64,000 bases of DNA. Source: Selenomonadales bacterium. Its GTDB lineage: Bacteria; Bacillota; Negativicutes; Sporomusales; UBA7701. The notes under the pieces were generated by a model, which did not search any database, was not told where the DNA came from, and worked only from the letters and a program-made list of their open reading frames with translations. The stretch spans positions 79,333-143,332 of the forward strand of contig JAHDOI010000016.1 in assembly GCA_018434945.1 (NCBI GenBank). Direction: 5' to 3'. The number at the start of each line of letters is the position of its first letter. Positions within the stretch are counted from its first letter, which is position 1. Both the position numbers and the translations under genes were made by a program. Below, piece by piece: positions 1 through 7,608 of this stretch.

Positions 1-298
1 GCAGGGCGCGGCCGTATTTGAGGTAGCCCATGAGTTGGTCGGGGGTGATGGAGTTGTAGCCGTTTTCGGCGAGATGGCGGATCTGGTCTTCGAATTCGGC
101 GGGGGTGAGCGACAGGCCGTGGTCGACGGTGTCGATCTTGTGGTAGTTGAGGACAGAGACGTCGGTGATTTCGAGCGGCAGGTGCTGGCGGCCGGCGACG
201 GCGCTGGTGCCGGCGAGAGATGAGGCGAGGAGGACGAGGAGGAGTAGGGCGGCCAGGCACGCCAGGGCTGTGCGGTTTTTGAAGTAGCTGGTGTACAT
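1..298 (-). CDS. Polysaccharide deacetylase, N-terminal part (runs off left edge)
   Basis: Only the first 99 codons are inside the window. The ATG at 298 follows a GGAAGGAG site. Residues 1-36 form a basic start plus a long hydrophobic stretch, so the protein is exported or anchored. After it come VLNYHKI and a pattern of the type LTPAEFEDQIRHLAENGY, which in secreted NodB/IcaB/PgaB-like deacetylases precedes the metal-binding TFDDG motif. That motif lies outside the window, so catalysis cannot be checked. Likely role: deacetylation of an envelope or matrix N-acetylhexosamine polymer. A separate deacetylase lies at 26689-27387. Confidence 0.75.
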   Translation of the reverse strand, partial: MYTSYFKNRTALACLAALLLLVLLASSLAGTSAVAGRQHLPLEITDVSVLNYHKIDTVDHGLSLTPAEFEDQIRHLAENGYNSITPDQLMGYLKYGRAL

Positions 299-338
299 GC
301 CTCTCCTTCCTCTCCCAAGTTTCATCTCGAAAACAATG

Positions 339-457
339 GAATTCGTTAAAAAATCCATCTACGGCGTTGCTCCTGCGGGCGCTTGCTAGCGTACGCCCGA
401 GTACGCGTCGCTGCACGTCCTCGGTGCGCCTTGTATCTGGAGCTTTTTAACGAATTC
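339..457 (-). repeat. Dispersed palindromic element, copy G
   Basis: Element of the family described in the findings, in minus orientation. Outer arms are GAATTCGTTAAAAA and TTTTTAACGAATTC, unrelated in sequence to the other copies but still complementary. The conserved boxes read AGATACAAGGCGCACC and GGAGCAACGCCGTAGATGG on the minus strand. The inner stem has the GCGTAC/GTACGC tip. The left end is 13 bp past the ybaK stop codon. The T-run inside the downstream arm could make it a terminator for ybaK. Confidence 0.85.
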
Positions 458-469
458 GTATAAACCAAA

Positions 470-928
470 TTATTTACACACGTCTATGACTTGAGCCCCG
501 GTAATTTCCTTTAATCTGTCAGGGCTGACGGGCAGGGCCGAATTGGCCGTCCCCGCGGCTGCGTAGACGATGTCGAAGTCCCACAGGCTGCGGTCGAGGT
601 AGAGGGGTACGCCGGGGAGGATGCCGACGGGGGAAACGCCGCCCGGCGGGAAGCCGGTTTCGTTCTGGACTGTTTCGGCGTCGGCGAAGCGGATTTTTCT
701 GGCGCCGAGTTCGCGGGCAAGGGCTTTTGTATCGGTTTTTTTGTCGCCGCAGGTGGTCAGGAGCACCGGCCGGCCGTCGGCTAGGAAGCAGAGCGTTTTG
801 GCTATCTGGGCGGGGGTGACGCCGAGGGCCTGGGCGGCCAGCTCGGAGGTGTGGGTGCTGCTGTCGAAGAGGATAATCTTCAGGTCGGGAAATTGGCTGA
901 GAAAGTTTTTGACGCGTTCGAGGGGCAA
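470..928 (-). CDS. YbaK/EbsC-type aminoacyl-tRNA deacylase
   Basis: The 152-residue protein spans a single YbaK domain. Members of this fold hydrolyse mischarged tRNA (for example Cys-tRNA-Pro or Ala-tRNA-Pro) as free-standing editing factors. Family-typical features seen are the early THTSELAAQALG stretch, a central GDKKTD/KALA segment with the conserved lysine, the FPPGGVSPVGI loop and the AAGTANSALPVSP segment near the end. The start is a TTG at 928, placed 8 nt after AGGAGG; no in-frame ATG is better placed. It lies 13 bp downstream of the lgt-like gene on the same strand, so the two are probably cotranscribed. The exact tRNA substrate cannot be read from the sequence. Confidence 0.85.
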   Translation of the reverse strand: MPLERVKNFLSQFPDLKIILFDSSTHTSELAAQALGVTPAQIAKTLCFLADGRPVLLTTCGDKKTDTKALARELGARKIRFADAETVQNETGFPPGGVSPVGILPGVPLYLDRSLWDFDIVYAAAGTANSALPVSPDRLKEITGAQVIDVCK

Positions 929-941
929 GGTTGGTACCTCC

Positions 942-1709
942 TTATTGTTCCTCTGCCGGGGGACGGCGGCCGCAAAGCAGCAGGCCGAGGGCGGCGGCCA
1001 GGATGCTGAAAAGGCGGGCGAGGCTGACGCCGCAGACGGTTTCGCCGTCGAGGCGCAGGCCGGCGAAGTAGTAGTGCCCGGCCGCGTAGAGGATGATGTA
1101 TGTGAGGAAGAGGGCGCCGGCCGGGAGGCTCCTGAGAGCCCTGCCGGCGGCGAGGAGCGCTAGCAGGAGGAGCAGGTTCCAGGCCGATTCGTACAGGAAT
1201 ACGGGATGGAAGTAGTCGAACTGGTCGAAGCCCGCCGGCCGGAGGGCGTAGTCGATGTAGATGCCCCAGGGAAGACCGGTTGGGTGGCCGAAGGCTTCCT
1301 GGTTGAAGAAGTTGGCCCATTGGCCGACAGCCTGTCCGCCGGCGAGGGCGGGGGCGGCGAGGTCGGCCCACGTCCAGAAGCGGATGCGCCGCCACCGGGC
1401 GTAAAGAAAGAGGACGATGATGAAGGCGAGCAGGGCGCCGTGGACAGCAAGCCCGCCCTGCCAGAGGCGGAGAGCGTCGAGCGGGTTGTCCCGGTAAATG
1501 TGCCAGTTGGCGGCGACGTAATAGGCGCGGGCGCCGACTACGCCGGCCGGCACGCTCCAGAGGAGAATGTCGAAGACGGTCGCGGCCGGCAGGGACAGCC
1601 GCCTGGCCCGCCACAGGGCAAGGAGAGAAGCGGCGATAATTGCGGCGGCGATGATCAGTCCGTACCAGTAAAAATGCAGTGGTCCCAGCGCGAATGCGAT
1701 TTTGCCCAT
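942..1709 (-). CDS. Lgt-family membrane protein with altered active site
   Basis: This 255-residue polytopic membrane protein follows the fold of prolipoprotein diacylglyceryl transferase. It has an N-terminal FYWYGLI segment, the WQGGLAVHGALL motif and the signature loop GQWANFFNQEAFG. Compared with E. coli Lgt, the signature keeps the Asn, Glu and final Gly but has Gln where Arg143 is expected and Ala in place of the next Gly. The later YRFIVEFFR region is GHYYFAGLR here, so Arg239 and Glu243 also appear replaced. It is therefore either a strongly diverged Lgt or a paralogue with another acceptor or function. The ribosome site (AAGGTGAC) is weak. Confidence 0.7.
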   Translation of the reverse strand: MGKIAFALGPLHFYWYGLIIAAAIIAASLLALWRARRLSLPAATVFDILLWSVPAGVVGARAYYVAANWHIYRDNPLDALRLWQGGLAVHGALLAFIIVLFLYARWRRIRFWTWADLAAPALAGGQAVGQWANFFNQEAFGHPTGLPWGIYIDYALRPAGFDQFDYFHPVFLYESAWNLLLLLALLAAGRALRSLPAGALFLTYIILYAAGHYYFAGLRLDGETVCGVSLARLFSILAAALGLLLCGRRPPAEEQ

Positions 1710-2275
1710 TTCTTCATGTCACCTTCGTGTCGGCCGGTGTCCTAACGGGGGCGGTCCATTTTTCCGATAGTGTAATTTTACCTCCTGTCCAAAAAAATTA
1801 CTAGCGTTTTCGCCGTATAATTGTGTGCATCAAGGCCATAATAACAGCGAGGGTTCGTAATGGTCGAGCCAAGATCGGTATCGGATCCTGCGCCGGGTTC
1901 GGTATCGGTCGGCCAAAGATTGGTGTCAGGTCTGTCGGGCTTGGCATCAGTCGGCGGGCAGATCGCTGTGTGTCTTGTAAGGCTGTACGGCAGCCCAACT
2001 GTTGTCGTGTGGTCAAAAGGGATGTGCAGCGGTCGAGCTAAGACTGCCAAGGGTTCCGTAGATCTTCCGGGAATCTTGCAGGGGTCTGCCGTTGTCGGGA
2101 GACTGCGGCAGGTTTCGTAGGTATCTTTGGCAGTCGAGCAAAGGTCGGTGTTGGTTGTGTAATGCTTGTGCGTAGCCGAAAGGTTGCGTATAGGTATGTA
2201 GTGATCAGCATCGGCTGTAGCGTAGATCATTACGGGCTCTCTTCATTTTCTCGCTATGAAATTTTCTTCCTTTTG
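1710..2275. other. Long gene-free stretch
   Basis: There is no convincing gene between the lgt-like start and the DUF1858 promoter. Open frames on both strands lack ribosome sites and read as low-complexity. The middle part holds the degenerate tandem units listed at 1851-1979. The base composition is less GC-rich than the flanks. I see no tRNA, transposase remnant or known riboswitch here. Confidence 0.5.
1851..1979 (+). repeat. Three degenerate ~42-bp tandem units
   Basis: Units begin at 1851, 1895 and 1937, each with a GGGYTYGGTATCGGTCGG-like start (the first has GGGTTCGTAATGGTCGAG). Each continues with an AAGATYGGTRTC-like stretch. Unit lengths are about 44, 42 and 43 bp. Conservation drops in the third unit. 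Nothing indicates that it is translated. Confidence 0.5.
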
Positions 2276-2284
2276 TGGTATAAT
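2276..2284 (+). promoter_or_regulatory. Extended -10 promoter of the DUF1858 gene
   Basis: TGGTATAAT is a full consensus extended -10 element 42 bp before the start codon. No good -35 box is visible at the expected distance, as is usual for extended -10 promoters. Confidence 0.6.
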
Positions 2285-2326
2285 GTCTTTGCGTTGCCAA
2301 ACTTGTCCCGAAAGGAGGAACAATCG

Positions 2327-2560
2327 ATGGTCATTGACAAAAGCATGAGCATCGTCGAGGTGGTCCAGAAATACCCGAAAACCGTGGAGGTTTTCCGCAA
2401 CTACGGTATGGGCTGCCTGGGCTGCGCCGCCGCCCGCTTCGAGAATATCGAACAGGGTGCGACCGCCCACGGCATCGACGTGGAAGCGCTGATCGCCGAC
2501 CTGAACAAGGCTCTCGGCGAAGCAGGCTGCAGCGGCGGATGCTGCGGCTGCGGCAGCTGA
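2327..2560 (+). CDS. DUF1858 small redox-disulfide protein
   Basis: The protein has 77 residues. The DUF1858 fold, also described as a hybrid-cluster-associated redox disulfide domain, covers roughly residues 3-62: IDKSMSIVEVVQKYP, then the GMGCLGCAAA motif with a CxxC pair, then a helical stretch ending in ALIADLNKAL. The C-terminus is cysteine-rich (GCSGGCCGCGS), which adds possible metal- or thiol-binding sites. The start ATG follows AAAGGAGG by 7 nt. It is a single-gene unit with its own promoter and a strong terminator. The physiological partner is not known; such proteins are common in strict anaerobes. Confidence 0.85.
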   Translation: MVIDKSMSIVEVVQKYPKTVEVFRNYGMGCLGCAAARFENIEQGATAHGIDVEALIADLNKALGEAGCSGGCCGCGS

Positions 2561-2572
2561 TAAGGCTGACGA

Positions 2573-2603
2573 AAAAACAGGGTGCTTAACCCTGTTTTTT
2601 TTT
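2573..2603. terminator. Bidirectional terminator between DUF1858 gene and ABC-F gene
   Basis: The stem AACAGGG/CCCTGTT is followed by nine T. The A-run on the other side lets it serve the convergent ABC-F gene as well. Confidence 0.85.
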
Positions 2604-2613
2604 GTTTGCCTGT

Positions 2614-4236
2614 TTATGCCTTTGTCTGCGCCAGCAGTTGCCGGTATTCCCTGTCCAGCCTGCCGGCCTCGTCCTTGTCCCGGGTTACCGACAGCCTGGC
2701 GAGTATTTCCGCGAGGCGGTGGTCGCGGACGATTTGGCTCACATTTGCCGCATCGGGGGGCGGGGCCTGCTGCCTGTCGAGGTATTGGCGGTAGCTGCCG
2801 GCGAAGGGACGGAGTTTGCCGGCGTCGATGAATAGCAGGCGGGTCGCCACTCTGTCGATGAACCGCCGGTCGTGGGAGACGAACAGTACCGTTCCCCCGT
2901 AACCGGCCAGGACTTGCTCGAAAGCCTCCAGCGAGGACAGGTCGAGGTAGTTGGTCGGTTCGTCGAGCAGCAGGACGTTGGCGTCGCTGACGATGATCTT
3001 GGCCAGGCTTACCCTCGTCCGTTCGCCGCCGCTGAGTACTCCCGCCGGTTTGAATACGTCCTCGCGGCGGAACAGCAGCCTGGCGAGCAAGTTGCGCACG
3101 GTGGCCTCGTCGTGCACGCTGCCGGCCATTACGTTGGCGAGCAGCGTTTTTGCGGGGTCGAGACCGCCCATCACCTGGGCGAAGTAGCCGATGCGGGCCT
3201 GGGGAGCCACACTGATCCGCGCCTCGCGGCCGACGATCATGTTGAGGAGGGTGCTTTTGCCGCAGCCGTTGTCGCCGCAGAGCGCGACTTTCTGGCCGAC
3301 CGGGAGGGTGAATTCAGCCTTGTTGAATATGATCCGGGTGCCGAAACGCTTATCGAGCCCCTCGCCGCGGACGGCGATTTTGCCGGGCAGGTCGCAGGTG
3401 GTACCGAAGGGGAACGCTATCGCCGGGCCGGTTTGCGGTTTTTCGACGACAGGCAGCTTTTCGAGCCGCGACTCCATGGCTTTGACGGCTTTGTCGAGGT
3501 TGGCCTTCGCTTTTTGATTGCCCATTTTGTGCAGCCGGGCTTCGGAGTTGCCCATCCTGGCGGGGGTTTTTCGCGTGGCGGCCGAGCGGGATTTGCGGTC
3601 GGCGATCGCGGCTTGCAGCTGCTTTTTTTTGTCGGTGTATTGCTCGTATTCCCGTTCGTGGTGCTTCCTGGCATTCTCCTTTTGCCCGAGGTAAGCGGTG
3701 TAGTTGCCCCGGTATACCTGCAGGACGCCATTTTCTATTTCCCAGATGGTGTCGCATACCGCGTCGAGGAGCAGGCGGTCGTGGGATACGAGGACGAGCG
3801 TGCCTCGGAAGCCGCGCAGTTTGGCCTCGAGGAGCTCCCGTCCTTTTATGTCGAGGTTGGCCGCTGGCTCGTCGGCCAGGAGGAGCGGGGCTTCCTCGCT
3901 CAGTGCGGCGGCGATTTTTAAGCGGGTCTGTTCGCCGCCGCTCATGTGTCCGGTGTTGATGGCGGCGACGGCGAATTCGCTGGCGGCGAGCGGGTCTATC
4001 GTTCGCCCGGGAATGGGAGGACCGAGCTGGGAGATCGAGGAGAACGGGCAGTTTCTGCGGATGCGGCCTTCATCGGGCTGTCCTTCGCCGGCCAGTATCG
4101 CCAGCAAGGTGGATTTGCCGACGCCGTTGCGGCCTACGACCCCGATCTTATCACCCTTGTTGATTTTCAGGTTGTCTATTTTAAGGAGACGACGGTCGTT
4201 CACGTATTTGACGACATCTTCGAGTTCGAGCAACAA
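2614..4236 (-). CDS. ABC-F ATPase, resembles antibiotic-resistance subfamilies
   Basis: About 540 residues, soluble, with two ABC domains and no membrane segment. Domain 1 has GRNGVGKST, MSGGEQTRL and LLLADEP. A basic, helical linker rich in Lys/Arg follows (roughly residues 190-280). Domain 2 has GDNGCGKST, LSGGERTRV and LLLDEPTNYLD. ABC-F proteins act on the ribosome. The compact first domain and the AINTGHMSGGEQ junction resemble the Vga/Lsa/Msr-like group that displaces antibiotics, though translation-factor roles are possible. The start is a TTG 7 nt after AAGGAGG; that ribosome site is buried in an intrinsic terminator hairpin (see 4237-4262). It is the only gene of its transcript. Confidence 0.85.
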   Translation of the reverse strand: MLLELEDVVKYVNDRRLLKIDNLKINKGDKIGVVGRNGVGKSTLLAILAGEGQPDEGRIRRNCPFSSISQLGPPIPGRTIDPLAASEFAVAAINTGHMSGGEQTRLKIAAALSEEAPLLLADEPAANLDIKGRELLEAKLRGFRGTLVLVSHDRLLLDAVCDTIWEIENGVLQVYRGNYTAYLGQKENARKHHEREYEQYTDKKKQLQAAIADRKSRSAATRKTPARMGNSEARLHKMGNQKAKANLDKAVKAMESRLEKLPVVEKPQTGPAIAFPFGTTCDLPGKIAVRGEGLDKRFGTRIIFNKAEFTLPVGQKVALCGDNGCGKSTLLNMIVGREARISVAPQARIGYFAQVMGGLDPAKTLLANVMAGSVHDEATVRNLLARLLFRREDVFKPAGVLSGGERTRVSLAKIIVSDANVLLLDEPTNYLDLSSLEAFEQVLAGYGGTVLFVSHDRRFIDRVATRLLFIDAGKLRPFAGSYRQYLDRQQAPPPDAANVSQIVRDHRLAEILARLSVTRDKDEAGRLDREYRQLLAQTKA

Positions 4237-4262
4237 AAAAACCCCTCCTTCGCGGAGAGGAC
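4237..4262 (-). terminator. Attenuator hairpin that contains the Shine-Dalgarno of the ABC-F gene
   Basis: On the minus strand CCTCTCC pairs with GGAGGGG around a GCGAA loop, followed directly by seven T and then the TTG start. The stem includes the AAGGAGG ribosome site, so the folded form both terminates transcription and hides the site. A competing stem upstream (GGCTGTAG with CTATAGCC, 4263-4311) could rearrange it. Confidence 0.75.
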
Positions 4263-4396
4263 GGGCTATAGACAAACGGGCGTAAAAAAACGCGCCTACA
4301 GCCAATCCCCTTTAGAATCGCAGATAAGCATGCAAAACATCCAGGATGAAGGCCTGGTTGTTTTTTATGCTTTCCGAAATTGCTAAAAAGAATTGT

Positions 4397-4405
4397 TTAG
4401 CGCAT
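4397..4405 (-). CDS. Minimal leader ORF Met-Arg-stop
   Basis: ATG CGC TAA on the minus strand is preceded at 5 nt by AAAGGAG, a very strong ribosome site for a two-codon frame. It lies about 27 nt after the predicted transcript start and about 135 nt ahead of the attenuator hairpin. Very short upstream frames that stall drug-bound ribosomes are known to control ABC-F resistance genes. Function here is inferred from this layout only. Confidence 0.6.
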   Translation of the reverse strand: MR

Positions 4406-4438
4406 TTCTGCTCCTTTTCCGCCCGTTGTGATGATTTC

Positions 4439-4467
4439 ATTATAGCCGACAGTGATGAGAGACGCAA
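4439..4467 (-). promoter_or_regulatory. Promoter of the ABC-F leader transcript
   Basis: -35 TTGCGT (4467-4462), 17-bp spacer, -10 TATAAT (4444-4439). It gives a leader of about 195 nt before the ABC-F start codon. Confidence 0.75.
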
Positions 4468-4494
4468 GGCGGCAATAGATGTCAGGAGGGATTT

Positions 4495-4719
4495 TTATGG
4501 ACGGCCGATTTTGATGCTGGCGGCGATCTCTTTGTCGATCGCCAGGATGGTATGCCCAACCGCGAGTACATATACGGGGAAGGTTTGGAGGATCGAGATT
4601 TCGGTGCCGGGCAGGATGCCGAAGGCAAGCAGCCTGGCCAGGTCCCGGCGGGCGGCCGGCAGGACGGCGACGAGCGCTTTTTCGCCGGGGCGCAGGCGGG
4701 TGAGCGGTATCTCCTCCAT
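4495..4719 (-). CDS. feoA: Ferrous iron transport protein A
   Basis: The 74-residue protein is a single SH3-like FeoA domain, with PLTRLRPGEKALV at the start and the LAFGILPGTEISILQ core. It is a cytosolic partner that modulates FeoB. It lies 18 bp downstream of feoB on the same strand, so the order here is feoB then feoA, the reverse of the usual arrangement. No Fur or DtxR box was recognised with confidence. Confidence 0.85.
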   Translation of the reverse strand: MEEIPLTRLRPGEKALVAVLPAARRDLARLLAFGILPGTEISILQTFPVYVLAVGHTILAIDKEIAASIKIGRP

Positions 4720-4737
4720 TTACTCCCTTCTTTCCGG

Positions 4738-6657
4738 TCAGATGAATAAGGGTGCTATGAGGTTCGCCACCCAGGCGGCCGCCATGGCGACGGCGGCGAT
4801 GATGAGCGTCATGACGGCGGCGGCGACAGGGCCGCGCTCTTTGACGATAACCATGAACTGGGCGAGGCAGGGGACGAAGAGGGTGAGGGCGACGGCGGCG
4901 ACGAGGAGCTGGCGGGAGTCGAGGAGGCCGGCGGCAGCCATGTCGTAGAGGCCGGCGGTGCCGTAGTCGCGGCGGAAGAAGCCCAGCAGGAATATCTGGG
5001 CGGTGGCGGCCGGGAGGCCGAGACCGGCCATCAGGGGCTCCACCGCTTTTATAATATATGTCAGCAGGCCGCTGCGGTCACCAAGCCAGAGGAGAAAGCT
5101 GGCGAGGAAGAAGACGGGAATTATTTCCACGAAGTACCAGATCATGCGGGTGTAGGCTTTGTGGATGACGTTGGCGGGGTCGGGGAGCCTGAGGGGAGGG
5201 AGTTCGATGTAGAAGGGGCTGCGTTCGCCGGGCAGGAGACGGGCGGTGAGCCAGCCGGCGAGGATGAAGACGGCGAGGATGAAGGCTGCCCACAGGGCGA
5301 CGGACCGGCCGTCGCCGGCGAGGATGGCGAGGACGACGCCGAGCTGGGCGGAGCAGGGGATGGTAAGCGACAGCAGGAAGGTGGCGAGGATGCGCTCGCG
5401 CCTGGTTTCGAGGGTGCGGACGACGAAGACGGCCATCGTGCCGCAGCCGAGCCCGAGAGTGACGGGGATGACGGCCCGGCCGTTGAGGCCGAATTGTTTG
5501 AAGAGGCCGTCGACGAGCATGGCGAGGCGAGGCAGGTAGCCACAGTCTTCGAGAAGGGCGAAGGCGAGAAAGAATGTGCCGACGATGGGCAGGACGATGG
5601 CGACGGCGTAGCGGAGGCCGAGGGTGAAGAGGCCGTAGTCGCCGGCGAGGAGGGACCGGAGCCATTCCCAGGGCACCCACTGCCGACAGGCGTAGTCGAC
5701 GGCGGGGGTGATGACGCGGGTGAAGACATTTTCGTCGATGTAGTCGACGAGGACGTCGGCGCCGAAGCCGCCGACGAATTTGTAGAGCCCCCAGTAGAGG
5801 ACGAGGGCGAGGATGGGGATGCCGGTGAGGGGATGGCGGGTGAGCCGGTCGAGGAAGCCGGCCAGCCGGCGCCGGCCGGCCGGGCCGTGGCGGGTGGCCG
5901 CCGCGGCAAGGCGGTCGGCCTGAACCTGGCGTTCGGCGGCGATACGCAGGGCGAGGGGCTGGGGGCTGCGGGCGACGGCGGCTTGGGCGGCGGCGGCGAT
6001 GCCCGCGTAGGCGGGGTCGTTTTTGAGGAGGGCGTGGCTGGCCGGGTCGCCGGCGAGGAGGAGGAGGGCAAGGATGCGGGCGGCGGGGCGGCGGGCGCCG
6101 AGCCGGTCGACGACGGCCGCGGCGGCGGCTTCGAGATCCGGGCTGAGGAGGAAGGGCGGCTGCGGCCGCGGCCGGGGGGCGGCTATGACGGAGCGGAGGC
6201 GGTCGAGGCCGATTTTTCTGACGGCGGCGGTGGCGACGACGGGGATGCCGAGGAGGTCGGCGAGGCCGGCGGTGTCGAAGGCGAGCCCGGCGGCGGCGGC
6301 TTCGTCGATGAGGTTGAGGACGAGGACGACAGGCAGGCCGGCGTCGATGAGGGAGAGGGTGAAGGGCAGCGAACGGGCGAGGTTTTTGGCGTCGGCGACG
6401 TGGACGACGAGGTCGGGCTGCCCGGCAAGGAGGAATTCGCGGGTGACGCGTTCTTCGTCGGTAACGGTGGCGAGGGAGTAGATGCCTGGGGTGTCGACGA
6501 TTTCGCACGGCACGCCGCCGATGCGGGCGTAACCGCGGGCGACTTCGACGGTGGTGCCTGGGTAGTTGGATACGTTGACGTATTTGCCGGTGAGGTTGTT
6601 GAAAATGACGCTTTTACCAACATTCGGGGCCCCGACCAGGATGATGCTGCGCTGCAT
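4738..6657 (-). CDS. feoB: Ferrous iron transporter FeoB
   Basis: 639 residues. The N-terminal G-domain (about 1-165) shows G1 GAPNVGKS, G3 DTPG and a G4-like NLID, with a switch region NYPGTTVEVARG. A helical GDI-like linker rich in Ala/Arg follows. From about residue 275 a polytopic membrane part carries two Gate-like blocks (PVTLGLGCGTMAVF and a later FRRDYG/GL segment). FeoB moves Fe2+ across the inner membrane under control of GTP binding. Length is at the short end for the family and lacks a Cys-rich tail. The start ATG at 6657 follows GGGGGAGAGG. It is cotranscribed with feoA. Confidence 0.93.
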   Translation of the reverse strand: MQRSIILVGAPNVGKSVIFNNLTGKYVNVSNYPGTTVEVARGYARIGGVPCEIVDTPGIYSLATVTDEERVTREFLLAGQPDLVVHVADAKNLARSLPFTLSLIDAGLPVVLVLNLIDEAAAAGLAFDTAGLADLLGIPVVATAAVRKIGLDRLRSVIAAPRPRPQPPFLLSPDLEAAAAAVVDRLGARRPAARILALLLLAGDPASHALLKNDPAYAGIAAAAQAAVARSPQPLALRIAAERQVQADRLAAAATRHGPAGRRRLAGFLDRLTRHPLTGIPILALVLYWGLYKFVGGFGADVLVDYIDENVFTRVITPAVDYACRQWVPWEWLRSLLAGDYGLFTLGLRYAVAIVLPIVGTFFLAFALLEDCGYLPRLAMLVDGLFKQFGLNGRAVIPVTLGLGCGTMAVFVVRTLETRRERILATFLLSLTIPCSAQLGVVLAILAGDGRSVALWAAFILAVFILAGWLTARLLPGERSPFYIELPPLRLPDPANVIHKAYTRMIWYFVEIIPVFFLASFLLWLGDRSGLLTYIIKAVEPLMAGLGLPAATAQIFLLGFFRRDYGTAGLYDMAAAGLLDSRQLLVAAVALTLFVPCLAQFMVIVKERGPVAAAVMTLIIAAVAMAAAWVANLIAPLFI

Positions 6658-6715
6658 GCCTCTCCCCCGCCCTTCTTGCCTGTAATGGTATCTCCTATTC
6701 GCGAGGCGGGGGGAT

Positions 6716-6758
6716 TATGAAAAAGAAAAACCGCGAACCTTGTAAGGCGCGCGGTGAG
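6716..6758 (-). terminator. Terminator after thioredoxin gene
   Basis: On the minus strand ACCGCG pairs with CGCGGT around an internal loop, followed by TTTTTCTTTTT. Confidence 0.7.
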
Positions 6759-6767
6759 TGAAAGATT

Positions 6768-7091
6768 TTACAGGTGGGGCTTGATGCGGTCGGCGAGGTT
6801 GGCCTTCGGCAGGAAACCGACGATTTTCTCGGCCTGTTCGCCTTCTTTGAAGAGGATCATGGTGGGCAGGCTCATGACGCCGTATTTCTGCGCCAGGGAG
6901 CGGTTCTGGTCGACGTTGATCTTGACGATCTTGAACTGGCCGCCGGCCTCGCCGGCGAGTTCGTCGAGAATGGGGGAAAGACGCTGGCAGTAGCCGCACC
7001 ACGGGGCCCAGAAATCGGCTAGTACGGGGACGGCCGCGTCGAGCACTTCTTCTTGGAAGTTCACTTCGTTGACATCCTGAGCGTTGGCCAT
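6768..7091 (-). CDS. trxA: Thioredoxin
   Basis: The 107-residue protein has the thioredoxin fold with active site WCGYC (residues about 31-35). The usual WCGPC has Tyr in place of Pro, which should raise or shift the redox potential. Later conserved elements are the NVDQN strand, the cis-proline segment SLPTMILF and the terminal G before the last helix. The ATG at 7091 sits 8 nt from AAAGGAG; an upstream in-frame ATG at 7097 is only 2 nt away and is less likely. It is cotranscribed with the CoA-binding protein gene upstream. Confidence 0.93.
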   Translation of the reverse strand: MANAQDVNEVNFQEEVLDAAVPVLADFWAPWCGYCQRLSPILDELAGEAGGQFKIVKINVDQNRSLAQKYGVMSLPTMILFKEGEQAEKIVGFLPKANLADRIKPHL

Positions 7092-7125
7092 TTTCATCTC
7101 TCCTTTGTATTTGGGTTTCGCCCGG

Positions 7126-7524
7126 TCATTCCATGATGCCGCGTTTGCGGCATTCGGCCATGATGCAGGCCTTTATGACAGTCAGGCCGAGGTCTTCGCC
7201 GAGTTTGGCGACCGCCGGCGCGTCGGCGCCGGGCTGGAGCCATACGTACTTTATGCCGGCTTCGGCGCAGTCGCGCATTATCTGTTCGCCGACTTTCGGC
7301 GGTACGACTACGTCGACGACGTCGGGTTTTACCGGCAGGTCCTTGAGGCCGGGATAGCACTTATGGCCCATGACTTCGTCCAGGCCGGGGTTGACGGGGT
7401 AGACTTTGAACTGGCCGGTGCCGTCCATGAATTTGAATATTTTGTAGCCGAACTTGTCTTTGTTGTTGTTGGCGCCGACCACCGCCCAGGTTTTGAGGTC
7501 GAGGGTCTTTTCGATGTCGGTCAT
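7126..7524 (-). CDS. CoA-binding domain protein (YccU-like)
   Basis: 132 residues forming one Rossmann-type CoA-binding domain. It has TWAVVGANNNKDKFGYKI near the N-terminus, a VYPVNPG strand, the VDVVVPPKV segment and AGIKYVWLQPGA towards the end. The C-terminus ends in a Cys-containing helix (IKACIMAECRK). Stand-alone members bind CoA or acyl-CoA; some are linked to CoA-based redox or stress control. The ATG at 7524 is preceded by AGGAGG at a 5-6 nt distance; a longer open frame to 7560 has no ribosome site. It sits immediately upstream of trxA in the same direction. Confidence 0.85.
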   Translation of the reverse strand: MTDIEKTLDLKTWAVVGANNNKDKFGYKIFKFMDGTGQFKVYPVNPGLDEVMGHKCYPGLKDLPVKPDVVDVVVPPKVGEQIMRDCAEAGIKYVWLQPGADAPAVAKLGEDLGLTVIKACIMAECRKRGIME

Positions 7525-7608
7525 GAGGTCCTCCTGATTCAGATTTAGCTCCATTTTCATTATATTGCCAGGATGGCATAAAGGTCAATGATGGACAAAA
7601 AGGGCGGG

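Noticed and set aside
1778..2230. 150-codon minus-strand open frame in the gene-free stretch
   Set aside because: No ribosome site; the protein reads the degenerate tandem units and has Thr/Asp/Pro low complexity without a recognisable fold.
5161..6720. Long open frame opposite feoB (and similar ones opposite other genes)
   Set aside because: Composition is the mirror of a high-GC gene (Asp/Glu/Gly-rich), with no ribosome site and no family pattern.
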